Under the pieces are notes generated by a model, which was not told where the DNA came from, ran no database searches, and worked only from the letters and a program-made list of their open reading frames with translations. Below, piece by piece: positions 1 through 12,015 of a DNA stretch of 64,000 nt (positions are counted from its first letter, which is position 1; each line of letters starts with the position of its first letter). This stretch comes from Diphasiastrum complanatum (Eukaryota; Streptophyta; Lycopodiopsida; Lycopodiales; Lycopodiaceae), in contig CM055097.1 of the NCBI GenBank assembly GCA_029204225.1, forward strand, positions 32,454,802-32,518,801. Direction: 5' to 3'. The translations under genes were made by a program, and so were the position numbers.

Positions 1-164
1 AGGAGCTGGGCATAGGCCTTTGAAGGATTTTCAGAATTCTTTTAGGCGATGCCCGGAGGGGCCGAGCCTCAAAAATTTTGGAAATCCGAACCGGGCAGAA
101 TGGCCTTTGCCCGGCCCCTTCCATTGCGTAATGGATTTTTGGACCCTTTTTAAACCAATATTTA

Positions 165-275
165 GCTGCCACGTGGCAGGTGCAAGCAAAATCAGCACTA
201 AATTTTTTTGAGACCAATCTAATGCTACCACGTGGCAGACGCAGGCAGAATCTGCACTAAATTTTTTTTTCAAAA
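165..275. repeat. Two-copy tandem repeat carrying G-box palindromes
   Basis: Two copies of a unit about 58 bp long, each containing CCACGTGG (at about 169 and 227) followed by a similar CACTAAATTTTTTT stretch. CCACGTGG is a G-box-like core, but no gene follows, so a regulatory role cannot be claimed. Confidence 0.5.
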
Positions 276-359
276 AAACAGGTGAATATTTTGCTTTTTA
301 ATCTATTCAGAAATGGGCAGAATAGTCACCAAAAATCCATTACGTTTGGGCTTTGTTGC

Positions 360-505
360 TCACTGATCCTTTCCTTAAGGGAATTTATTGATCCTTTACT
401 TAAGGGAATTTACTTGATGACGTTTCAGTTGGGTCGCCTTGTCATTGCTCACTGATCCTTAAGGGAATTTACTTTATGAAGTTTCAATTGGGTCACCTTG
501 TTGTA
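360..505. repeat. Short dispersed repeats (CTGATCC..AAGGGAATTTA)
   Basis: The words CTGATCC and AAGGGAATTTA recur three times, followed twice by a TTTCA(G/A)TTGGGTC(G/A)CCTTG segment. It is a degenerate local duplication of unknown origin. Confidence 0.4.
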
Positions 506-741
506 AATTGATGGCTCGACTGTGAACAAGCTATCTAATGACCTTTTCCACTGTGTCACCTTGCCATATAAGTCTGGCTCGTTGGAGATGTGACCCAAGG
601 AGAAGATCTATGACAATCCATTCTCACCATCCATCTCCTTTGGTGTCCTTTTGGCATTGAGTAAATAGCAACTTGCGATGTTATTGGAGATGTAACAATC
701 TCTATAGCACAAGATGAAGGGTTTTATGTGCTCAGTGAGCA

Positions 742-924
742 GTCTCACGTTCTTCCGTTAGTGACAAGCTTCGTGCCTTGGTGGATATTGTTGTTGTTAA
801 TCCCGCTCGTGCTGATTTGTTGTCTCGCTCAGCTTTCACACCAGAAGAAGTAGCAACGGTGGCAGCTCGGGAAAGGAAAGAAGCTTTTCTAATAGGCACC
901 TTACAGATGAATTCATTTCTTTGA
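742..924 (+). pseudogene. Unrecognised coding-like remnant
   Basis: One plus-strand frame is open for 60 codons and ends at a TGA (922-924). The reading is protein-like: it includes DKLRALVDIVVVNPARADLL and then an Ala/Glu-rich stretch (TPEEVATVAARERKEAF). It has no start codon, because a TGA lies just upstream. I do not recognise a family with confidence; it could be the tail of a LINE-type polyprotein. It lies left of a decayed gypsy element and is probably transposon debris. Confidence 0.25.
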
Positions 925-1139
925 CAATTGAGACATGACCCAATAATCATCTTTCAAATCAACATTTCACACTTGTCAGGTAGCCCACACTAAGGGGTTA
1001 GTCACGAGACTGACGACAATGACAACACAATTGTCCAAGTAGTGAATTTTTAATATGTACTCTTTGTAGGCCATTGCCTTTCAGAAAATACTCCCTTATC
1101 AAATTGCTCCCGGTAGATGCACCAATGTTAACTATACAC

Positions 1140-1658
1140 ACTAGTAGCCACACTAGAGCATAAGCAAGGTAAACAAAAGAGATATCTTCCTCCCAATGGG
1201 CGCCCTACTCCTCTTATATAGATGACATTTAGTTCTCTCCAATACACTATGGAGTTCCATGCACATCCAATGAGAAAGAGAGGGGCATAGAGGAGTTCAA
1301 GAGCCTTCATAGGCTTATGGAAGGTCATCAGACATCTTCCATAACTTATGACTCTTTGATTGCTATTGTTGTGGAACTTGAAACTCAATGGACCCTTTGG
1401 GAGAGCGCTCTCCTACTAGGACCCATTGCCCAAGTTGTGCATGTATACTTTGGTCCAAGACCAATAAAGTGATATGGTTCAAGGTTGAGGCCCAACGTTT
1501 AGAAATATAGTCATCCAATGACTTTCTAAGACCTCTTTAGGTTCCAGACCTCCATCCAAGGTATAGACACCTATCTGCCCTTATCCAAGGACACTAGTAC
1601 CTTAATCTAAGACACATATCCTTAATCCTAAGGGTATTCCTTATCCAAGGGTCACTTG
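1140..1658 (-). repeat. Left long direct repeat of gypsy element (truncated 3' LTR)
   Basis: Nearly identical over 519 bp to 6281-6799, with scattered substitutions. The pair flanks minus-strand gag-pol remains, so these are the LTRs or parts of them. Relative to the minus strand this is the 3' copy. It joins directly to the RNase H-side coding remnant, and no integrase or polypurine tract lies between. Confidence 0.75.
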
Positions 1659-4617
1659 GAGCATATCTCATGCGAAGGAGCAAGCCTCAAGGTCAAGCAT
1701 CTACATAAAAATTGCAAACCTGAATTGACCCCTGAAAGTACTTGTTGCCAATACTTTCCAAAATAAGGATCGGACTCATATAGTCCTTGAAGAGACTGAA
1801 ACAACCCCGATTCTATAATAGTAAAGCACAACTGATTAATAACCGCTAACCTACTCAAAGCATCCACTAGAGTATTTTGACTTCTTTTACAGTAACGTAT
1901 AGAAAAGTCAAAGATTTGCATCAGCTCAGCCCATCTAGCTTGCCTCCCCTTTAAATCTGTAACATCACAGAAATATTGAAGAGTTTGATGATCTGTCAAA
2001 ACTTCAAACTTGGCTCCATATAAATAATGTCGTCAAATTTTTAAGGAATGAACAATTGCTAACAGTTCCTTCTCATAGGTACAATACCTAGACTGAACAG
2101 GATTGAGTTTCTTGCTTTCATAAGCCACATGATGTCCATCCTGCATCATAATAGCTCCAATAGCATTATCACTAACATCGGTCCTAACCACAAAAGCCTT
2201 ATTAGGATCGCCAATGATTAGTATTGGTGCCGAAGTGACACTTTTTTTAAGCAACTCAAAACAATTATTCATATCCTCTGTCCACACCACTAGTGGACTC
2301 TTAGCCCTCCGGCTTACCTTCTTATAGCCTTTCAAGGCCCGGGTAAGGGGAAATGCCAATCGAGCAGATTGGAAAATATGCCGACGGAAAAATCCAACAA
2401 ACCCCAAGAAAGACTTGATTTCCCGAATTGTGGTGAGAATTGGCCAATCAATAACCCTCTGGATACGATTTGGCTCAATCTCCACTCCTCGTTCGGAAAT
2501 CTTATGCCCCAAGTAGGACAATTCCTTAGCAATAAAATCACATTTAGACTCCTTGGCAAAGAGCTTTTCTCTCTTAGGATGTCCAAGACAATCCTAAGAT
2601 GCTCTTTATGTTCCGTTAAAGTCTTACTGAACACTATGATATCATCTAAGAATACCACTACGAATCTTCCCAAATATGGTCTGAACAAATCGTTCATCAT
2701 TTGTTGGAAAGTTGCCGGTGCATTGGTCAAACCAAAAGGCAACACCATAAATTCGTAGTGACCAAAGCGAGTTCGAAACCCGATTTTTGGTATATCTTCT
2801 ACCTTAATGTGTATATGATGGTAACGGGATCTTAGATCTATCTAAAGTACCCAGCACCACCAAGATAGTCTATTAGATCATCATCCATCCGCGACAATGG
2901 GTATTTATTCTTAACGGTTACCTTGTTCAATTTCTTATAGTCGACGCAAAATCTTATGGTCCCATCCTTCTTGGCAATCAGAACCACTGGTGATGCCCAA
3001 GGAGACTTACTAGGTTGTACCCACCCCTTTTTCAGGTAATCATGTAATTGTCTACTTATCTCAGCCCCTTCTGATGCACTCATCCTATAAGGACATTGTG
3101 CAATTGGAATTGCTCCAGATATTAGTTCAATTTTATGATCAATTGTCCTTTCTGGTGATAAACCTACAGGAAGGTCTAAAAAAACATCATTGATATCCTG
3201 CCTAAGTTCATTATAGGCTTCAAATTCTGTAATGGTCTCCCTGGGTATACTCATGGCATTTATGTTAAGTTCCTCATCATTGAGACAAATGATATCATTA
3301 TGAAAACATAAATAAACTTTAAAATCTGAATTCTTCATTATAGAATTAAGTTCTTGTTTAGAATAAGAGTTAACATTTTTAGTGTCAACACTTAAACTAG
3401 CCATGATCTTAATTAATGAATTCTCATGTATAAAAAATAAAGATTTTTCAACAAAATCGATTTTCAATGGCTTATTCTTATCAAAATGCCATTGTTGCAC
3501 GAGAACAATATCCACATTTGCCAATGCAACAACATGGAATTCTATTTTTTTACAGTAGTCCTGTATGCGCAATTCTAAATCAAGAACAACATAATCCATA
3601 AACACAGAATTCATTCCCGATGCCATTGTCACATAATATTTTTTCTCACTTTTTCTGGTGGGAAGGTTTAGCGTCTGCACCAAATTTACTTTGATAAAGT
3701 TATGAGTGGATCAACATGAGTTATGAGTTACATTAACAACTTGATCTTTAACTTTACCTTTAATGCAAATTAGGTCATTAGGACCAAAAACTAAAGAACT
3801 AAGGAAATAAACATCCATCTCATTTCTTCGAGATAGATTACCTGAGATAGAAGCTAGTTTTTTGACGCAATCTCGTGCAAAGGTGACCCTCACCATTGCA
3901 CTTGAAGAACAGGTTCTTCTTACGAGCTTCAGCCTTATCAATGCCATCCTGATTGTTTTTAAAGTTTTTCTTTGCTTTCTTAGGATTATTGGAATTGGGA
4001 TGTGTTTCACTAACATTTTTCCTATCCTTCCTCTTAGATTGAAAACTTTTTTCTGCTCATTAGGTTGTTGACCTAGGCCTAGGTGGCTTAGGTGTGTCAT
4101 CAAAAAACTTTGCAGCCCTAAAAGCATCCTCAAGGGTTTTTGGATGGTTCCTACGAACCTCCACTTGATAATCTTTTGGTAACCCATCAATAAACATTAA
4201 CATTTGTACTTTGGGTGGAATGTCACTATAAAGTGGATTCAAGTACTCATGAAAATCCTGAATAAACTGTTCCAAACCTTTATTTATTGTTATATGACTC
4301 AACTTTTGAAAGTGTTTATAGTCATCTAATAGTGGTAGAAAGTATTTCCTAAATACTATGCAAAAATCTTCCCATGTACAAAGTTGATTGCCTTTTGCAA
4401 CTAGGTCATCCCACCATACTAAGGCTCTTCCCTCAGGGAACATAGTAATAGTGGATAACTTTTCACATTCAGGGAATTGGTTCATGCCAAAGTATTTGTT
4501 CCAAACATTAAGCCATGAACTTACCACTTGCAAGTTCCTATCTTTCTTCTCTCCTATAAACAATTTTACGGGAGGTGGAACTACATGCTTCTTCTGGTTG
4601 GCTAACCTGGACTCCAA
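1652..4617 (-). pseudogene. Ty3/gypsy gag-pol pseudogene without integrase
   Basis: Broken minus-strand polyprotein. Gag is at about 4617-4060, with the capsid motif WWDDLVAKGNQLCTWEDF. A protease-region remnant lies at about 3870-3400. The start of RT at 3270-2838 shows [20 protein letters not shown]. The RT palm at 2748-2560 shows [15 protein letters not shown] and [13 protein letters not shown], so the DD pair is kept. RNase H follows at 2300-2033 (RTDVSDNAIGA, YEKELLAIVHSL) and at 1999-1750 (MTDHQTLQYF, LVDALSRL). The segments lie in different frames, showing several frameshifts and stops. The integrase is missing: RNase H runs straight into the left long repeat. In life it would have encoded capsid, protease and reverse transcriptase for cytoplasmic reverse transcription; here it is inactive. 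Confidence 0.9.
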
Positions 4618-5799
4618 GTCTTGGTTCTTTTAATTAGTTTCAAGAAGCTATTTATTAGTGGCTTGAATTTGTTGATATAAAAGTTCAAGAGCTCGTGTCA
4701 CATTGGATGGGTTTGATAAATCAAAAGTTGGGTTATCATTGGTTTGATCCATTGGTGTTGCTTGTGTATTTTCCTATTATGCAAGTATAACTAGAAGGGT
4801 TCAAATTAGAATGATAGAAATGCTTTAATTCTTACATCCAATGCAAAATAGAAACACTTTATTTCTACTCATTCAATCTTATTGTTTGTAAGCTCAATCC
4901 AAGCCTACTATTTGCAAGCTCAATCCAAGCTTAAGAGAACAACAATAACAAGCTACCTTTGCCTTAATCCAAAGCAAAAATGAAAACCAAATCTTTATGT
5001 ATATTTCAATTAACTAAATCCAAGCTAAGGTTTACATTAAGATCCCATTCCAAATCCATTTCTATTTGTCATTACAAAAAAAACCAAAATTTTCACATTT
5101 CTCACTATTCTAGATCTCCAAATCCAATGAAACTAGTGTCTAGAAAAGGAAAATTAATGAAGCTTTATAAGAACTTCAAGTTTTAGATCTGATTTTCAGA
5201 TTTACAGGTTTGAAAATCAGAACTTCATAATGACAAAAAAACAGAACTTCAAAACTTGTTTTATACACAAAGTTACACTACCATTCCTTTCCTGCATTGC
5301 CATCTTCATGAAACTAGGAGATAGAAAGGTGTAACTAATGAAGTTTGGATGAAAACTTCACTTTTCAGATTTGATTTTCAGATTTACAGGTCTGCAAAAC
5401 AGAACTTCAAAATGAAAATCAGAACTTCAAACACTTCATAATCTATGCAAAAAAAAAAAACACTAGTTTTGATCAAAACACATAGCTAGAATCAATCTTT
5501 TTGCAAAAAAAAGTTTGTGTATGTAGAGGAAGACTTCCTCTAACCATCCCACAAATCTTTCTTCAGAACTTTCAAAAACCCAAAGCCCACTTTAAAACTT
5601 CTCTAACATGATAAAAAATCAGCCCCAAAATAATTCTATAAGAATCACTTCTCTTTTGTAAAGAAAATTAGAATTCATTGGGTACTCCAACTACAAGCTT
5701 CCTACAACTAGGAAAGCCAATAATCTTCCCCAAAAAAAATTTAGTTAGTGATCTTAATAGAACTTGAAGAAGTTTAGAAAGGTTACCATCCTTTGTCTA
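4618..5799 (-). other. 5' leader of the minus-strand gypsy element
   Basis: A-rich sequence between the gag start and the primer-binding-site-like motif. It contains a duplicated word set (TTTTCAGATTTACAGG near 5200 and 5375) and no open coding region. It reads as the untranslated leader of the element. Confidence 0.5.
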
Positions 5800-5811
5800 G
5801 CTCTGATACTA
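5800..5811 (-). other. Primer-binding-site-like motif
   Basis: The minus strand reads TAGTATCAGAGC, one base from the usual plant LTR-element PBS TGGTATCAGAGC (complementary to the initiator-Met tRNA 3' end). It implies that the 5' LTR ends near 5812, so the LTR would run from about 5812 to at least 6799 and the left repeat is only part of it. Confidence 0.55.
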
Positions 5812-6135
5812 CTTTAACAAATATAAAGGAGAAAGTCCTCCAAATCCAAGGTAGAGCCTCCAAATGTCCTCCAAGCAACCTGCAAGCTCCAAGATGCTTC
5901 TCCAACTTCAAGCTAGGATGCCTCCACCTGCAAGTAAGGATCTGCAAGCCTCCAATGATCTCTCCTCCACCTGTGTCCCTACTCTTAAACACAAAGGAAG
6001 ATAACAAACTGGCCTCAAGTATTCACCACCCAACCATAGCTAGATCCAAGCTCCAAGCAAGACCTATCTAGCAATGTCCATGAGCTAACCATAAACAAAT
6101 CACAAGCATATCACAACAATCCATAGCTTACTCAA

Positions 6136-6271
6136 GATCCAAATCCTACTTATGTCCCATACCATAAGCAAGATCCAAACCCTTAGCATACTACACACAA
6201 GAATCCAAATCCTACTTATGTCCCATACCATAAGCAAGATCCAAACCCTTAGCATACTACACACAAGAATT
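6136..6271. repeat. 66-bp tandem duplication in the LTR
   Basis: Two adjacent copies of a 66-bp unit beginning near AAATCCTACTTATGTCCC (first bases at 6141 and 6207). They are identical by eye, so the duplication is recent. Confidence 0.85.
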
Positions 6272-6280
6272 ACTCTACAG

Positions 6281-6799
6281 ACTAGTAGCCACACTAGAGC
6301 ATAAGCAAGGTAAGCAAAAGAGATCTCTCCCTCCCAATGGGCGCCCTACTCCTCTTATATAGATGGCATTTAGTTCTCTCCAATACACTATGGAGTTCTA
6401 TGCACATCCAATGAGAAAGAGAGAGGCCTAGAGGAGTTCAAGAGCCTTTATAGGCTTATGGAAGGTCATCAGACATCTTCCATAACTTATGACTCTTTGA
6501 TTACTATTCTTGTGGAACTTGAAACTCAATGGACCCTTTAGGAGGGCACCCTCCTACTAGGACCCATTGCCCAAGTTGTGCATGTATACTTTGGTCCAAG
6601 ACCAATAAAGTGATATGGTTCAAGGTTGAGGCCCAAGGTTTAGAAGTATAGTCATCCAATGACTTTCTAAGACCTCTCTAGGATCCATACCTCCATCCAA
6701 GGTATAGACACCTACCTGCCCTTATCCAAGGACACTAGTACCTTAATCTAAGGCATCTATCCTTAATCCTAAGGGTATCCACTATCCAAGGGTCACTTG
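6281..6799 (-). repeat. Right long direct repeat of gypsy element (5' LTR part)
   Basis: Partner of 1140-1658. It starts ACTAGTAGCCACACTAGAGC and ends at GGGTCACTTG. With the PBS-like site at 5800-5811 it belongs to a 5' LTR of roughly 1 kb on the minus strand. Confidence 0.75.
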
Positions 6800-7446
6800 T
6801 CATTTAGCCCCCAACGCTAAATGGACCTGTAGGGGTTCGAAGCATTGCTAGTTACATAGGTATGTAACACCACTCTTCCTCTTCTTCTCCTACTTCTTCC
6901 TCTCTCCTTTCTTCGAAGGAGGCTTGATCAGTGGCACCAATCTACTTGCAGGAATTCAATTACCAAATATCGCACAGTAAGAGATCTTTTGCTATGACCC
7001 TCATTCTTATTGTTGTTTTGTAGTTCACCATGTCTATAGAGGTTAAGAGAGATTGTTTTTATTACAAATTTTGGAAGGAGACTAGCGCTGGAGCGCGACC
7101 CACATACATATACAATACGCTATTTTTTAGCTACACTTTGTGCTAAATTAGTATGCTAATTTCCAAATTGATTGGTGCTTTTGAAGCGCGGCCTACAACA
7201 AGAATTGATAGGCTGTTTTCTAGCAATACTTTGGATTGCTTTTAGAGTATGAAAACTTTCAGTTTGATTGATGATTTTAGGTGCTGGGACAACGTTGGTA
7301 GCTCGAAATAAGACAAAATCGCACAATATGTGCACATACTTTTGGTTTAGATGGTTTGCATCCATTTAGCACACTTAATAAAGCATAGACAATGATGCAA
7401 TGCTTCTTTCATAATGCGTTGGAATGATTGTTCCCAGTACAAATGT
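6800..7446. other. No recognisable feature
   Basis: AT-rich sequence between the gypsy LTR and the foldback element. Short open frames show no protein-family motif. Confidence 0.4.
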
Positions 7447-8867
7447 ACATTAGGGGAAATATGGGCTTAAAATGGGCCCTTTAAGCAAGTTTGGCTTTAG
7501 AGAGAAATAACATGGAGAGAGAAGACTATTTGACAACATTTTGTATTTTTTATGTTGCCCATCATTTAACCTATATTGGTTACATATATTGCCATTCACA
7601 ATCATGATTAGCTTTAACTTTTGATCAGTACATCGAAATGTGAAACCGATTAAGAAAGAGGACGTCAAGAGCTTTCTAACGCATACCATATTGTCATAAT
7701 CCTACTTGGAAATAAGAAAGTTATAGCTATTAGAAAAAATGGAATATCTAATCAGCGCGCCCACTGGCAATATCTCAATCCTGATTAGCTATAACTTTTG
7801 ATTGGTGCATCAAAATGTGAAACTTGCAAAGGTTGCAAATGTACTTGGGCGCGCTGATCAGATATCTCAATCCTGATTAGCTATAACTTTTGATTGGTGT
7901 ATCGAAATGTGAAACTTGCAAATGTACAGAGGCGCGTTGATTAGATATCACGTTTTTCTAACAACTATAAATTTCTTATTTTTGGGCAAAAAGTTAGAAA
8001 TCAGTTTTGATCTAATTCATTAGTATAAGCTCTAAATGTGATGATGTAATTACTGTACAGTTTATTTGGTTTACTGTATATGGTTGTGATCGGGACGTGA
8101 CCCATTAGGATATATTGATCGGGCACTGATCTCATAGCCGGCTACTTGGGTTAGCCGAGTAGCCACACATAAGAAGAATTAGCCTGTACAGAATTATTTA
8201 CAGTACTTGCTATACTTGGGGGCATGTCCCAAGTTTGTCGGTCAAATTTGGCCATATTGGGCCCGACGTTAGTTTGACAGGTGGTAGGCCAATTTTAGGA
8301 CACCTGCCTTTTCATGCAGTTTGTGAGTACTCTATATGTACAATGTTTCTTTGTAATTTATTAACTTTTGTTGTGCCATCTTTGAGAGCTTGTGAGGAGT
8401 GGCTATGGTGATTGTGTGATGTGATCTGCATACTACACTAGATTCTATCGAAATTTCAACTCAAAACTATGACAATATGGTATGCGTTGGAAAGATCTTG
8501 GAGTCCTCTTTCTTATGTTGTACTTATTTTCACATTTTGATGTACTGATCAAAAGTTATAGCTAATCAGGATATGACTCCTTACAACTCGATGCAATTAA
8601 CCATAGAAGTATGCCTTGTAGGTAGCGATAAAAAGACATACGAGTAGCAACTATTACTCAATAAAATGGTTTATCATTGCTTGGCACGAATTTCAAAAAC
8701 ACAAAACTATAGACGGAAAAGATTAAAAGTTTTCAGGTCGTCAATCACTGTAACAGGACTTTACATATGGATGAATGTTATTGGTCTATTCGAAAGATAA
8801 AAAGGTGGGAAGTCAATAAAAATATCTCTACGAAGGGCCCATTTTGAGCCCATACTTCCCCTAATGT
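7447..8867. mobile_element. Non-coding foldback / TIR-type DNA element (1.42 kb)
   Basis: The ends are inverted copies: ACATTAGGGGAAATATGGGC at the left, with its reverse complement (two differences) closing at 8867. A second inverted pair lies inside: about 7600-7697 matches about 8469-8575 in reverse (TCATGATTAGCTTTAACTTT on the left). A block with CCTGATTAGCTATAACTTTT recurs directly near 7779 and 7873. There is no transposase frame, so it would be non-autonomous. No clear target duplication was found, so the superfamily is undetermined. Confidence 0.6.
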
Positions 8868-9830
8868 GACTTTTTGCATTAGCCTACCATCGCTGGTTGA
8901 GCAGCGATGAGCCAACCTTAATGATTTCCATTTTTTGATATGCTTCTTGGTAGACAACGACCAATCAGTTGTTCTTTCAACCACATTTATGTTATTTTCC
9001 ATGATGATTCATATAGTCAATGAGTGTTTACATAACAAATGACATGTATGTCCTTTACAGTGTTGTGACTCATACTTGAGTCTTCAACTCTATTCGAAAC
9101 ACTTTGAAATCCATCGATCCGGGTATGTATACATATGGCAAACACTTCTTTGATTGAAGGAAAAATCGGTGTATGCAATGCTATGCTTCTAAAACTAGCA
9201 TAAGAGAAAGTTTATAGGATTCGAAGGAGCTTGTTTTCATATGGTGCATTTTAACACTATCTAGGAGCTTGTTGAAACTTATTTCAATACATAGACCCGG
9301 ATTTGTCAAAAACTGTTATTTGAAAGAGACGTCCTTGAACAATCATGACTTCCTCACAGGATTCCTTTATGACAACTATTCAAGTTGGTGCGTTTAACGT
9401 AATTTGGTTGCATTATTGCAAACAATAATGTGGTTATAAGCCGATATGAATGGAATTGGTAATGCAATAGAAGAGATAAGATGCTACTAAGTAAGGTATT
9501 GGGTCTACCTTGCTTACGTTCAAAAAAAGTAAAATTGAACCAATTTTAATAATTGCTCATGCTTCATAGAATAATGCCTTAACATATAAGATTGTTTTTT
9601 GCCTTCATTCCATTGAAACCTAATAATGCGTTGGGTAATATGTAGTATAACAAGAGTTGATAACCTAGTTGCTCTTAAATGCACGTGGATTTGTGCAAGT
9701 GCTATTGCATTCGTAGGGATTGGAACGACATGGAATTTAGGGTTAAAACTCTTTGCTAGGTATGTATGCATAGAGGTATTGTTATACTTCTAAATTAGAC
9801 ATGACTACGTTATAAAACGTATAAAACAAG
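8868..9830. other. No recognisable feature
   Basis: AT-rich sequence between the foldback element and the copia relic. No motif of any protein or RNA family was seen. Confidence 0.35.
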
Positions 9831-9831
9831 T

Positions 9832-12010
9832 TGAAAAGCTCAATGGAGACAACTACCATCTTTGAAAATTTAAGATGAAGGTAGTGCTTGCAAAAGAATT
9901 GTGGGACATTGTTGAAGGCATTGAGATCAAACCAGAAGTGTATCCAACTATCATCTCCAAATGGAGATAGAGAGATGGGAAGGCATTTGCCATAATCAAT
10001 GACTCTCAGATCAGTCATATCAACCCAGACTATAACTAAGGATGCTTGGGACATTCTAGCCTTTATGAAATTAGAGATGTCACCTCCTGAGAAAGAAATT
10101 CTTTGCTCTCAAAATGTTTGAAGTTGACTCCATTTTGACCCATCTTGATAGATTCAAAAGCCTTATTGAGAAATGACTGCCACTTGCTTTGTCATAGAAG
10201 ATTTTGATTTCATTATGACTCTATTATCGAGTCTACTAGAAGCATATGAGGATTGGATCATGGTGATTTCTACTCAACAAGGCCTCAATCTTACTAGAGT
10301 ATATCTATGCTACTTCAAGAGGAGATCAAATTAAATGGATCATCCTCCAACTCAGAGTTGGATCCTCAAGCTCTATATTCCAAGAAAAATCAAAAGTTCA
10401 AATCCAAGATAATTGCAAGGTTAGACAAGAAGAGCAAGGAATAGCCAAGATCAAATTTAGAACATTCCTCCTCTCAACTAAGACAACAACTATTTTGAAA
10501 ATATTGCAAAAGGACTGGCCTTGTCATCAAGGATTGTAGAATACTCAAGTACAACATTGAGAGAAATTTTAGTATTAGCCTAATACTGCTGACTGTAAAT
10601 TGACCCAGAGCAGTGTCAAATTGACCCAAACCGAAATAGTTGATGAAGATGATGCTGCATTATGGCCAAATCAGAGGAAATCCAAACTTATGACTCTTAA
10701 TACTTGGATTTGGAAGCAACTCATCATATGACTCACCATTATGACTACTTTCAGAATTTTTGACCCTACACACATTCCAAGGTTGTCCAACTGGGAGACA
10801 ACTCATCTCACAACATAGTATTGTAAAACTCTGATTTCAAAGCGGTGATATAAAATTAAGGTCCAATGTTTTTCATGTTTTGAATCTCACCAAAAATCTA
10901 CTTTCAATAAGTCAAATTATTGATTTAGGTCATAGGGTCGACTTCAGTATTGAAAGTTGCACAATTTATGGCAAGTCCAAGAATATTCTGACTTTTGATA
11001 AATGATGTGGCTACCTTTTAAAATTGAGTCATTGTTTTTTTTACCAATAGTCAAGCTTTTCATACTTCTAATTCTCAAATTTCATATCTATTGTGGCATT
11101 TCAGATTAGCCCATTTAATCCCACACAATATCTAACAAATGTCAAATCTAAAAATAGTTCAGTAATAGTAAATCAACTTCTCATGTATGTGAAAGTTGCA
11201 TTTTAGACAAGCATTCTAAAATTCCATTTAAAACAGACCATTCTAATTCTTCAAAAGATTTCCAAGATAATATCACAATGACATTTGATATCTTCTGCTA
11301 GAAGAGCCAACTTTTATTTATGATTTTTCTAGAAGAACTATGACCTATTTTACGAAGTGCAATATGAAGCTTTCAAGCTCTTCTCATTTGCAGTTGCAGC
11401 CGACCTAGAAGTCCACCAAATGGATGTGCAAACAAAATTCTTGAATGGCATTATTGAAGAAGACATTTTTATGCCACAACCTGAAGGATATGAAATCAAA
11501 AGTCAAGAGCATCTTGTTTGCAAATTACGTAAAGATCTATATGGACTAAAATTGTCCCCAAGGTGGTTTTAGAAAATAAATCAATTTTTTATCAGACAAA
11601 GTTTCATTCCTAGCTCACAGATTCTAATGTCTATTTTAAATCTGTTTCTACTTTCTTCATTATTATCACTTTACATGTAGATGATAGATTGTTATTCAAT
11701 AACAATCTAAAATATTTGGAGGTGGTTAAGGACATGTTATCAAACGAATATGAGGTGACAAGTATGGGTCCATCCCACTCCTAACTCGAAATTTAGATTT
11801 CAGAAATCAACCCAGCAAACTAATTTACATTAGTCAACAAAGATACTTGAATGTACCCTTTATGTTGATGCATGTAAATATCTTCGTGGATGAAACCATA
11901 CATAGTTTTGTAAAACCAAGATTGCTTATTTGATAGATAGAACTTGAAAGTTGTTGGCCTTTTGTAGGCTAATGTAGAGATGATGATGCTTCTATAATTT
12001 TGCCAAGCCA
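9832..12010 (+). pseudogene. Degraded Ty1/copia retrotransposon relic
   Basis: Gag N-terminus near 9832-9950 reads KLNGDNYHL, then a stop where Trp is expected, then MKVVLAKELWDIVEGIE. An RT fragment at 11357-11572 reads FAVAADLEVHQMDVQTKFLN, EDIFMPQPEGYE and KLRKDLYGLKLSPRWF, which match the conserved copia RT blocks (consensus xAFLNGxLxExIYMxQPEGF and LYGLKQxPRxW). A weak continuation near 11815-11860 reads IYISQQRYLN. The parts between hold many stops and frameshifts, and no LTR pair was found. It is an old, dead copy. Confidence 0.8.
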
Positions 12011-12015
12011 CGATT

